Shown here piece after piece: positions 24,069-31,322 of a DNA stretch of 64,000 bases; position 1 is the first letter of the stretch; each line of letters begins with the position of its first letter. The stretch spans positions 248,001 to 312,000 of the forward strand of contig NZ_NEQV01000004.1 in NCBI RefSeq assembly GCF_002799245.1. The letters run 5' to 3'. The DNA is from Stenotrophomonas maltophilia. Its GTDB lineage: Bacteria > Pseudomonadota > Gammaproteobacteria > Xanthomonadales > Xanthomonadaceae. The notes beneath the pieces are model-generated. The model was not told the DNA's origin. It saw only the letters and a list, made by a program, of their open reading frames with translations, and did not search any database. The position numbers were made by a program, and so were the translations under genes.

Positions 24069-24353
24069 ATGCGACCCGCTCCCTTGCGGCCTGCCGCCGC
24101 CGCTGTCGCTGCGCCCGCGCAGCCCCAACGCTACCTGACCAACGACGAAGCCGCCGACTACCTGCGCCTGTCGCCGCGCACGCTGGAGAAGCAGCGCGTG
24201 ATCGGCGGCGGCCCGAAGTTCCGCAAGTTCGGCCGCCGCGTCATGTACGCGGTGTCCGACCTGGACGCCTGGGCCGATGCGCGCAGTTTTGATGCGACTT
24301 CCGACCCGGAGTACGCCGAGCGCCATGCGGGCGACTACCGTGATGGCCGCTGA
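24069..24353 (+). CDS. AlpA/excisionase-like helix-turn-helix protein
   Basis: A 94-residue protein with a winged MerR-like helix-turn-helix (RYLTNDEAADYLRLSPRTLEKQRVIGGGP, then FRKFGRRVMYAVSDLDAWA). This is the fold of AlpA regulators and recombination directionality factors. In this class of element it may act as an excisionase or regulator; which one cannot be told. The Ala/Pro-rich first 20 residues are a linker. ATG 24069 is preceded by GGAGG at a distance of about 10. RepA starts 27 bp after its stop. Confidence 0.82.
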   Translation: MRPAPLRPAAAAVAAPAQPQRYLTNDEAADYLRLSPRTLEKQRVIGGGPKFRKFGRRVMYAVSDLDAWADARSFDATSDPEYAERHAGDYRDGR

Positions 24354-24379
24354 CCGTCGGCGCGTGGGTGGCCGTCGCC

Positions 24380-25225
24380 ATGTCCAGCCCGCCAGGGCAA
24401 GCCTTGCAGCAGCGCGAACAGCTCGACCTGTTCCGCGCCCTGCCGGGCGACATGGCGCCGCGCGACAGCCAGGACTTGATGGCCTTTCCGTTCTTCTCGC
24501 TGGCGAAGTCGCGTCGCACCGCGCCGATCGACTTCCGGGCGGGCGGCATCACCATCCGCGTGGAAGGCACGCAGGAGCACGGCATCGCCACGATATGGGA
24601 TGCCGACATCCTGATCTGGGCCGCCAGCCAGATCGTGGAAGCCCGCGATGCGGGCATACCGACCTCGCGGCTGATGCAGGTGCGCCCCTACGAGATCTTG
24701 CGCTTCATCGGGCGCGGTACGTCGCTGCGCGACTACCAGCGCCTGAAAGCCGCGCTCGACCGGCTGCAATCGACCACAGTGGCCACGTCCATCCGCGAAA
24801 CCACGGGAAGGCGATTGCATCGCTTCTCGTGGATCAACGAGTGGAAGGAACTGGCCGATGCCAGCGGCACACCGCTGGGCATCGAGCTGATCCTGCCGGA
24901 CTGGTTCTACGCGGGCGTGGTGGACGCGGCCCTGGTGCTGACCATCGACCCGACGTACTTCCGGCTCACGGGCGGCATCGAGCGGTGGCTGTACCGGCTG
25001 GTGCGCAAGCACGGCGGACGGCAGGAACACGGCTGGCAATTCGACTTCCAGCACCTGTACCGCAAGTCGGGCAGCGTGGCGCGCTTCTACGACTTCGCCG
25101 CCGACCTGCGCGCGCTGGTGGCACGGCAGTCGCTGCCCGGCTACGTCCTGGGCATCGAGCGGATGCCCGGCGAGAAAACCGAACTGCTGACCTTCCGGCC
25201 CGTGCCGCCCACGGCACGGGGATAA
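24380..25225 (+). CDS. repA: Plasmid-type replication initiator RepA
   Basis: A 281-residue RepA/RPA-family initiator. The central region (SQDLMAFPFFSLAKSRRTAPIDF, then IATIWDADILIWAASQI, then RLKAALDRLQSTTVATSI) is that of broad-host-range plasmid RepA proteins with tandem winged helices. It would bind iterons and open a replication origin. Three such repeats follow 24 bp after its stop. ATG 24380 is preferred; a GTG at 24368 is also open. It starts the repA-parA-DUF2840-traF block and suggests that the ICE can replicate for a time after excision. Confidence 0.9.
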   Translation: MSSPPGQALQQREQLDLFRALPGDMAPRDSQDLMAFPFFSLAKSRRTAPIDFRAGGITIRVEGTQEHGIATIWDADILIWAASQIVEARDAGIPTSRLMQVRPYEILRFIGRGTSLRDYQRLKAALDRLQSTTVATSIRETTGRRLHRFSWINEWKELADASGTPLGIELILPDWFYAGVVDAALVLTIDPTYFRLTGGIERWLYRLVRKHGGRQEHGWQFDFQHLYRKSGSVARFYDFAADLRALVARQSLPGYVLGIERMPGEKTELLTFRPVPPTARG

Positions 25226-25248
25226 CTGCGGGACAACCTGTTAATTCA

Positions 25249-25314
25249 CTCGTGCTATCAGGCAACAGGAGGCTCGTGCTATCAGGCAACAAATCCTCGT
25301 GCTATCAGGCACAA
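25249..25314. repeat. Three iterons, probable replication origin
   Basis: CTCGTGCTATCAGGCA occurs three times on the + strand, beginning at 25249, 25273 and 25296 (periods 24 and 23 bp). The first two copies agree over 19 bases. They lie directly after repA and before an AT-rich stretch (25358-25392), the usual layout of an iteron origin. Binding by RepA is inferred. Confidence 0.8.
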
Positions 25315-25478
25315 AAATCGGCTGCAAACCCGCGCCGTTGCTGGGTTTGCGCGCCCCTTAACTTCCCTAACAGTAAATACATAACTTTTAGTAGAAGCGC
25401 GCCGTTTCGGTGGACAACCGCCAAACGGCACGAAAAGCAGGAGCGAAAGACCGGCTTTCCAGTACGGAGGGCCGCGCC

Positions 25479-26117
25479 ATGATCCTCGCTCTTCTCAACC
25501 AGAAAGGCGGTGTCGGCAAGACCACGCTCGCCACCCATATCGCGGGCGAACTGGCGATGCGCGGTCTGCACGTCATCCTGCTGGACGCCGATCCGCAGGG
25601 TTCCTCGCTCGACTGGACGCAGCGCAGAAGCCAGCAAGGCTTGCCACGGTTGTTCAGCGCCGTGGGCCTTGCCCGCGAAACGCTGCATCAGGAAGCACCA
25701 GAACTCGCCAGGCGGGCCGATCACGTCATCATCGACGGCCCGCCACGCATCGCCGCCTTGGCGCGCTCCGCGCTGCTGGCGGCCGAGCGCGTGCTGATTC
25801 CCGTACAGCCCAGTCCCTATGACGTGTGGGCCAGCGCCGAGATGGTTTCGCTGATCCGCGAGGCGCAGGTGTTCCGGCCTGCGCTGCGCGCGGCCTTCGT
25901 CATCAATCGGCGCGTCAGCACCACCATCATCGGCCGCGAGGCGCGGCAATCGCTGGCCGAACAGCCGCTGCCCGCGCTGCGCTCGGAGGTGCATCAGCGC
26001 ATCGTGTTCGCCGACAGCGTGGCCGCTGGCCGGCTCGCCCGCGAGACAACGCCCGACAGCGCCGCTGCCCGCGAAATCACCGCCCTGGTGGACGAACTGC
26101 TGCGGTGGCCGACATGA
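25479..26117 (+). CDS. parA: ParA-type partition ATPase
   Basis: A 212-residue Walker-type ATPase. The deviant Walker A is NQKGGVGKTT (residues 7-16), followed by LLDADPQGSSLDW and the Walker B-like VIIDGPPR. It is a short ParA without an N-terminal DNA-binding domain. With RepA it would support maintenance of the excised circle. In this element the ParB gene lies apart (16794) and is frameshifted. ATG 25479 has GGAGG 8-12 bases upstream. The stop overlaps the next start (ATGA). Confidence 0.93.
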   Translation: MILALLNQKGGVGKTTLATHIAGELAMRGLHVILLDADPQGSSLDWTQRRSQQGLPRLFSAVGLARETLHQEAPELARRADHVIIDGPPRIAALARSALLAAERVLIPVQPSPYDVWASAEMVSLIREAQVFRPALRAAFVINRRVSTTIIGREARQSLAEQPLPALRSEVHQRIVFADSVAAGRLARETTPDSAAAREITALVDELLRWPT

Positions 26118-26386
26118 CGGCGAAGCCACCACCACGCGGCAAGCGCGTCGGCATCGGCGCACGTCCGCCCGCGAATCCACACGCAGAAGCGTGGATTCGC
26201 CAGGGCGATGCCGATGCGCTGGGCAAATGCGACCTCTACACCGCGCGCCTGACGCTCGACATCACACCCGCCATGCGGGCGCGCATCAAGGTGTCGGCCT
26301 TCACGCAAGGCGTGACCGTGGCCGACCTGCTGCGCGCCCTGCTGGAGCGGGAGTTTCCCGAGCACCACAGGGAGAACGCACCATGA
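26114..26386 (+). CDS. Small ParA-linked protein, ribbon-helix-helix-like
   Basis: A 90-residue protein. The N-terminal third is basic and Pro-rich; the C-terminal part (ARLTLDITPAMRARIKVSAFTQGVTVADLLRALLEREF) has the strand-helix-helix pattern of ribbon-helix-helix DNA-binding proteins, which often act as the centromere-binding partner of short ParA proteins. If so it could replace the broken ParB in partition. Start and stop both overlap neighbours by 4 bp (ATGA), so it is translationally coupled to parA and the DUF2840 gene. Confidence 0.78.
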   Translation: MTAKPPPRGKRVGIGARPPANPHAEAWIRQGDADALGKCDLYTARLTLDITPAMRARIKVSAFTQGVTVADLLRALLEREFPEHHRENAP

Positions 26387-26928
26387 CCGCATCCGCTTCC
26401 CCTGCCGCTGGCGCGGCACCGGCTACGCCGTTGCCTGCGCTTTCGGCACTCGCCGGACAGGCCGGCAACGTGCCGCTGACCCGCGTTTCGCTGGCCTACA
26501 TCGAGGCCCGTTTCAAACTCTACCTGCGCTTCGGAGAGCCGGCGCGCACACTCCAGCTCGACCGTTGGCGGCGCTGCGCAGTGTTCCTGCCGGGCGCGAT
26601 GTTCTGCCGCATCCGCTGGGAGGCAAACGACTACGGCACGATCCGCTGGCAGCTCATGGTGATGCAGACCGCCACACCGCTCGATGCCGTGCAGCGCATA
26701 CCAGGCGTGCAGCCGGGTGCGCGCCTGCTGCTGCACGCCGAAGGTGACGCCAATGTGCGCGCCGTGCTGGAACGCATCGACGGCATCGAGGCGTTGGGCA
26801 TCGCTGCCATTGACGTGTCGCCCGCGTACTGGCGCACGCTGGGCAACCGTCTGGCGGCTCGCCTTGCGCTGCCCGAATACACCGCCGAGCGGCACGCCGC
26901 CTGGCTGGCCGGGAAGGTGCTGCCATGA
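26383..26928 (+). CDS. DUF2840 protein
   Basis: A 181-residue protein of DUF2840, an ICE/plasmid backbone family of unknown role that stands between parA and traF. Visible pieces: PLTRVSLAYIEARFKLYLRFG, then RRCAVFLPGAMFCRIRWEANDYGTIRW, and the C-terminal YWRTLGNRLAARLALPEY. The first 30 residues are Ala/Pro-rich. It is in an overlapping operon with the small protein before and traF after. Confidence 0.88.
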   Translation: MTASASPAAGAAPATPLPALSALAGQAGNVPLTRVSLAYIEARFKLYLRFGEPARTLQLDRWRRCAVFLPGAMFCRIRWEANDYGTIRWQLMVMQTATPLDAVQRIPGVQPGARLLLHAEGDANVRAVLERIDGIEALGIAAIDVSPAYWRTLGNRLAARLALPEYTAERHAAWLAGKVLP

Positions 26929-27536
26929 CGGCCCCGACCAACACGGGCGGCGCGTCGGCCGTCGCGCCGCGTCCTCGCTTGCACCCACCTTCACGTTTGC
27001 GCGCTCGCGTCATCGTGGCGACACTGGCCGCCATCGGCCTCGCTGCGCTGGCCTGGGCGGCTTTCGTGTCGCCGCTGCCGCGTCTGACCTACAACCCGTC
27101 CGACAGCGTGGCGGTTGGCTGGTATCGCATCGAACCGTTCGACCCGCGCACCGCCTCGCTGCCACGTCCGCTGTCCGTGGACAGCATCGTGCTGGTGCCG
27201 CTGCCCGACAGGGCCGCCGTGCTGGCTGCGCAGCGCGGCTACCTGCCGACGCACGTTTCGCTGCTCAAACGTGTGGGCGCGGTCGCGCCACAACACGTCT
27301 GCATCGTCTCCGGTCAGGTACGCATCGACGGCGTGCCTGCGGCCGCCGTTCTGCCGACCGACCGGCTGGGTCGGCCGCTGCCATCCTTGCAGCTTTGCCG
27401 CCGCCTCGAACCGGGCGAGCTGTTCCTGTTGAGCGTGACCAATCCGGCGTCGTTCGACAGCCGCTACTTCGGCCCGGTCAGCGCATCCACCGTGATCGGC
27501 GTCGCGCATCCGGTGTGGCTGGAGACACGTCCATGA
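26925..27536 (+). CDS. traF: Conjugal transfer protein TraF (S26 signal-peptidase-like)
   Basis: A 203-residue membrane protein. One N-terminal membrane segment (VIVATLAAIGLAALAWAAF) is followed by the S26 peptidase fold: the catalytic Ser is S61 in NPSDSVAVGWYRI and the probable catalytic Lys is K115 in SLLKRVGA. TraF of the RP4 type matures and cyclises the conjugative pilin. It acts in the inner membrane facing the periplasm. The start overlaps DUF2840 by 4 bp; a 448-bp non-coding stretch follows before the relaxase. Confidence 0.92.
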   Translation: MTAPTNTGGASAVAPRPRLHPPSRLRARVIVATLAAIGLAALAWAAFVSPLPRLTYNPSDSVAVGWYRIEPFDPRTASLPRPLSVDSIVLVPLPDRAAVLAAQRGYLPTHVSLLKRVGAVAPQHVCIVSGQVRIDGVPAAAVLPTDRLGRPLPSLQLCRRLEPGELFLLSVTNPASFDSRYFGPVSASTVIGVAHPVWLETRP

Positions 27537-27984
27537 TGGCCGCCGATTCGCTGCACGTTGCCGTGCATCTCATCGTGCCATCGGGCGTGTCGTTCTGCTG
27601 GCCGTCGCCGTGTCGTCGCGCGTGCAGTGCGGGTGCATTCGCACCGCACTTCGCGCTGCCTTCGGCGCAGCCGTCCAACGTGCAGGCGTCTTGCCTCGAA
27701 CGCGCCCGGTCTATGGCCGTCGCCGCGTTTGCCGGCGGGCTGGCTGCTTGCGCAGCAGCGCCGCCGGGCCGCCGACGCCCGGAGCGACAGCGAGGGGCAA
27801 AGGCGGAAGGCAAGACAAAAGGGGGCGGCACCTGTCGGCCCGTAAAGCCAGTCTGCACATGGGGTTGGTGCGGCACGGAGCGGCTTCGCCGCCGTGCCGC
27901 GTATGGCGCGAGGCCCGCGCCAATGCAGGCATGTCCGCGTGCTTCGCACGACAGGACACGCCAGAGCTTGCAGGGAGCACAGCC
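27537..27984. other. Non-coding region before the relaxase gene, candidate oriT
   Basis: No convincing gene. A frame of 151 codons from 27533 crosses it but looks compositional. The stretch 27790-27840 is purine-rich (AAAGGCGGAAGGCAAGACAA). At about 27869-27899 lies an inverted repeat GCGGCACGG/CCGTGCCGC with a nested CGGC/GCCG, and near 27937 a GTGC-TTC-GCAC hairpin. Origins of transfer are usually just upstream of the relaxase and carry such inverted repeats. No nic site can be named. Confidence 0.45.
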
Positions 27985-29979
27985 ATGAGCGACCGCCGCG
28001 ATGACGATTTTCGCGTGCGCCCCAGCGCCCCGAAGAACCGGGGCAAGGGCCAAGGGCAGAGCTTCGTTTCCAAGGTGCTCAAGCAGACGGGCAAGGCCAG
28101 CAGCGGCAAGTCCACAGTGCGCCGTCCTGGCTCGGCGGGCGGCACCGGCCAACGGCCCGGATCGCGCCTGGGGCGCGGCCATACGGCGGCGCGCTTTGCG
28201 GGCGCGAAGCTGACGCCGATGTCCCGGCGCGTGACCATCAAGACGCTGCTGGTGAATCACCAGCGGGCCAGCCCGCAGTCGCTTGCCAAGCACCTGCGCT
28301 ACATCGAGCGCGATGGCGTGGGTCGCGACGGCGAGCCGGGCCAAGCCTATGGGCCGCAGACAGACATGGCCGACCTCGACGCCTTCAAGGAACGCTGCGC
28401 CGACGACCGGCACCATTTCCGCTTCATCCTCTCGCCCGAGGATTGCGTGGAGCTGGAAGACCTGCGCACCTACACGCGGCACCTCATGGGCCGCATGGAG
28501 GCCGACTTGGGCACGGGCCTCGACTGGGTGGCCGTGAACCACTGGAACACCGACAACCCGCACACGCACATCGTCGTGCGCGGGCGCGACGACACGGGCA
28601 AAGACCTCATCATCGCGGGCGACTACATCGCCGATGGCTTCCGCCACCGCGCCGCCGAGCTGGCGACCGAATGGCTGGGGCCGCGCACCGAGCTGGAGAT
28701 CCAGCAGACCTTGCAGCGCGAGGTGGAGCAAGAGCGGTGGACGAGCCTGGATCGCACCCTCAAACGAGAAATGGGCGAGGCCGGCGGCGATGGCCTGGTG
28801 CATACCGAACGGCTTAACGCCCCCCCCTTGCAGCGCCGGCGCCTGCTGCTGATCGGCCGCCTGCAACGCTTGCAGCGCCTGGGCCTGGCCGACGAGACGC
28901 GGCCGGGCACCTGGGCCGTCCATGCCGATGCAGAGAAGACCCTGTGCGCCCTGGGCGAGCGCGGCGACATCATCCGCACGATGCAGCGGGCCATGCGCGG
29001 CGAGCCGCGCGAGATGGCGGTGTTCGAGCCAGGCGACGATGGCCGAACCATCCTCGGGCGCGTGGCTGCGAAGGGACTGGCCGACGAACTGCACGACCGG
29101 GGCTATCTGGTCATCGACGGCGTGGACGGCAAGGCCCACTACGTCGCGCTCAACGCCCGCGACGAGCTGGCGAACTATCCGACCGGGGCCGTAGTGGAGG
29201 TGAAGGGTTCGGCCGACGTGCGCGCGGCCGACAGGAACATCGCCGCGCTGGCGAGCGATGGCTTGTACCGCACCGACCACCACCTCGCCATCGCGCAGGG
29301 CCAGGCCGTACCGGGCCGCGACCCGCAGGAAGTTGTGGCGGCCCATGTCCGCCGCCTGGAAGCCCTGCGCCGGGCGGGCATCGTGGAGCGTGTGGCGGAA
29401 GGGCTATGGAAGGTGCCGGGCGACCTGCCCGAGCAGGGCCGCCGCTACGACGCGCAACGCCTGGGCGGCGTGGCCGTGGAGCTGAAATCGCATTTGCCCA
29501 TCGAGTGGCAGGCACGCGTGATCGGGGCCACCTGGCTCGACCAGCAGTTGATCGGCGGCGGCTCGGGCCTGGGCGACCTGGGCTTTGGCGCGGAGGCCAA
29601 GCAGGCGATGCAGCAGCGCGCCGACTTCCTGGCCGAACAGGGTCTGGCCGAGCGGCGCGGGCAGCGTGTGATCCTGGCGCGCAACCTGCTGGGCACGCTG
29701 CGCAACCGGGAACTGGCGCAGGCCGCGAAGGACATTGCCGGCGAAACCGGCCTGGAGCATCGCCCGGTGGCCGACGGGCAGCGCGTGGCCGGCATCTACC
29801 GCCGCAGCGTCATGCTCGCCAGTGGGCGCTACGCGATGCTGGACGATGGCATGGGATTCAGCCTGGTGCCCTGGAAACCGGTAATTGAACAGCGCCTGGG
29901 GCAGCCGCTTGCGGCCATAGTGCGCGGTAGCGGGGTATGTTGGGAGATCGGGCGTAAACGCGGGCCTGCTATCGTTTGA
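27985..29979 (+). CDS. MobA/VirD2-like relaxase (DUF3363)
   Basis: A 664-residue conjugative relaxase. The basic N-terminal tail is followed by the relaxase domain (about 85-240) with the metal-binding motif H186...H193-T-H195 in HWNTDNPHTHIVVRG. A candidate catalytic Tyr is in KHLRYIERDG. The remaining 400 residues are the DUF3363 region typical of relaxases of Tn4371-like elements. It nicks oriT, stays covalently attached to the 5' end and pilots the strand to the transfer channel. ATG 27985 has CAGGGAG upstream; the longer frame from 27610 is not credible. The cargo region begins right after it. Confidence 0.92.
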   Translation: MSDRRDDDFRVRPSAPKNRGKGQGQSFVSKVLKQTGKASSGKSTVRRPGSAGGTGQRPGSRLGRGHTAARFAGAKLTPMSRRVTIKTLLVNHQRASPQSLAKHLRYIERDGVGRDGEPGQAYGPQTDMADLDAFKERCADDRHHFRFILSPEDCVELEDLRTYTRHLMGRMEADLGTGLDWVAVNHWNTDNPHTHIVVRGRDDTGKDLIIAGDYIADGFRHRAAELATEWLGPRTELEIQQTLQREVEQERWTSLDRTLKREMGEAGGDGLVHTERLNAPPLQRRRLLLIGRLQRLQRLGLADETRPGTWAVHADAEKTLCALGERGDIIRTMQRAMRGEPREMAVFEPGDDGRTILGRVAAKGLADELHDRGYLVIDGVDGKAHYVALNARDELANYPTGAVVEVKGSADVRAADRNIAALASDGLYRTDHHLAIAQGQAVPGRDPQEVVAAHVRRLEALRRAGIVERVAEGLWKVPGDLPEQGRRYDAQRLGGVAVELKSHLPIEWQARVIGATWLDQQLIGGGSGLGDLGFGAEAKQAMQQRADFLAEQGLAERRGQRVILARNLLGTLRNRELAQAAKDIAGETGLEHRPVADGQRVAGIYRRSVMLASGRYAMLDDGMGFSLVPWKPVIEQRLGQPLAAIVRGSGVCWEIGRKRGPAIV

Positions 29980-30080
29980 GACGATGGACAAAACGTTTTT
30001 TCCATTCGATACCGAAGGCCTGCAATGTTCCGATCAAGAAAGCATCGAGCGCGCACGGAGGTCATCCGCTCGTTCTGCAC

Positions 30081-30122
30081 TTGACTAAATTATTCGATTA
30101 AATATAGTTCGATCGTACGAAC
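30081..30122 (+). promoter_or_regulatory. Promoter and operator-like palindrome of the RND operon
   Basis: TTGACT (30081-30086) and TATAGT (30103-30108) with a 16-bp spacer form a good sigma-70 promoter. GTTCGATCGTACGAAC (30107-30122) is a palindrome with perfect 5-bp arms overlapping the -10 and start region, where a repressor would block initiation. Similar GTTC...GAAC elements precede tetR at 42525 and 42540. Confidence 0.68.
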
Positions 30123-30161
30123 ATGTTTAGAATCTGACATGACCAAGACTTCGAGGCACCC

Positions 30162-31322
30162 ATGAATCGCTTGACTACCTATGCGCTCGGCCGCCATGGC
30201 CATGTGCCGTCGGTCTGGGAGGCTGGCACGCAGAGCACAGGCAGGGGCACGCAGGCGTGCAGGGTGGCTGTGCTGTCTAGCTGCATATTTCTGCTCGCTG
30301 CCTGCACGGATGGCTCAAGCTCGCCTCGATCCGCATCCAAGCCGATGCCTGCGGATGTTGTCGTGGTACGGCAGGCACGATGGCCTGTTACCAACGATGT
30401 GACTGGCAGCGTCGTCTCTGATGGACGCATCGACGTGGCTTCGCGCGTGACCGGATTCATTCGCCAACTCGATGTTCGCGAGGGCCAGGCGGTCAGGCGC
30501 GGCGACCTGCTGTTGCGCATCGACGCCTCTGACATCGACGCGGCCATCGCGCAGGCACGCGCCGGCGTGCAGGCCGCCCAGGAGGCTTGGCGGGATGCGC
30601 AGCACGACGTGAACCAGAACGCGCAACTGGTGCCGGCTGGCGCGATCTCGGCCGATGCGCTGCGCAAGTCCAGGGTGCGGGAGGAAACCACCCGCGCGGC
30701 GCTGGAACAAGCGCAGTCGGCGTTGGCGGCGGCACAGGCGCAACGCAACTACGTGACCATCACCAGTCCGGTGGATGGCGTGGTCGTCTCGGTGGCCCGG
30801 CGCAGCGGCGAGATGGCCGCTCCCGGCGCGCCGCTGATGACGGTGGAGTCGCGTGAGGTCTTGCTGTTCAAGGCGTTCGTGCCCGAGCGCAGCCTGGCGG
30901 CAGTCAAGGCCGGCGACTCGATTCCCGTGCGCATCGACGCGCTGGGCGATGAGCGGCTCAAGGGACGGGTCCGGGGTGTTGTGCCGTCGGGTGATGGCGT
31001 GACCCGCCGCTACGAGGTGGACATCGTGCTGCCGCGGGACGCGCGCCTGCTGCCGGGAATGTTCGGCCGCCTCGAAATCCTACTGGACGAGAAACGGGCC
31101 GTCACGGTGCCGCGTGCGGCCCTCGTTCGGCGCGGTGGCTTGGACGGCGTGTTCGTGCTGCAGGACGGTGTGGCGCGTTTTCGCTGGCTGCGCACCGGCC
31201 AGCGCCTGGGCGATGTGGTGGAGGTGAGCGCCGGCCTGTCGGACGGAGAAACCATTCTCGCCAGCGTCGCCGACACCGTCCATGACGGCATGCCGGTCCA
31301 GGCCGCCGGGGGCGCGCGATGA
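30162..31322 (+). CDS. RND efflux periplasmic adaptor lipoprotein
   Basis: A 386-residue membrane-fusion protein. A lipobox (LLAAC, around residues 44-48) lies after an unusually long 43-residue N-terminal leader. The order of domains is beta-barrel, lipoyl and hairpin: ASRVTGFIRQLDVREGQAVRRGD, an alpha-hairpin with QARAGVQAAQEAWRDA, then ITSPVDGVVVSVARRSGEM. It connects the inner-membrane pump with the outer-membrane channel. The stop overlaps the pump start (ATGA). First gene of a long cargo operon driven from the promoter at 30081. Confidence 0.9.
   Translation: MNRLTTYALGRHGHVPSVWEAGTQSTGRGTQACRVAVLSSCIFLLAACTDGSSSPRSASKPMPADVVVVRQARWPVTNDVTGSVVSDGRIDVASRVTGFIRQLDVREGQAVRRGDLLLRIDASDIDAAIAQARAGVQAAQEAWRDAQHDVNQNAQLVPAGAISADALRKSRVREETTRAALEQAQSALAAAQAQRNYVTITSPVDGVVVSVARRSGEMAAPGAPLMTVESREVLLFKAFVPERSLAAVKAGDSIPVRIDALGDERLKGRVRGVVPSGDGVTRRYEVDIVLPRDARLLPGMFGRLEILLDEKRAVTVPRAALVRRGGLDGVFVLQDGVARFRWLRTGQRLGDVVEVSAGLSDGETILASVADTVHDGMPVQAAGGAR

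Noticed and set aside
25249-25314. The three direct repeats as a small CRISPR array
   Set aside because: Spacers would be only 4-8 bp, there are no cas genes, and the position next to repA fits iterons.
27533-27988. A 151-codon frame between traF and the relaxase
   Set aside because: It overlaps the traF end, is Cys/Arg/Pro-rich with no pattern, and its 3' end overlaps the relaxase start; the region is better explained as oriT-like non-coding DNA.
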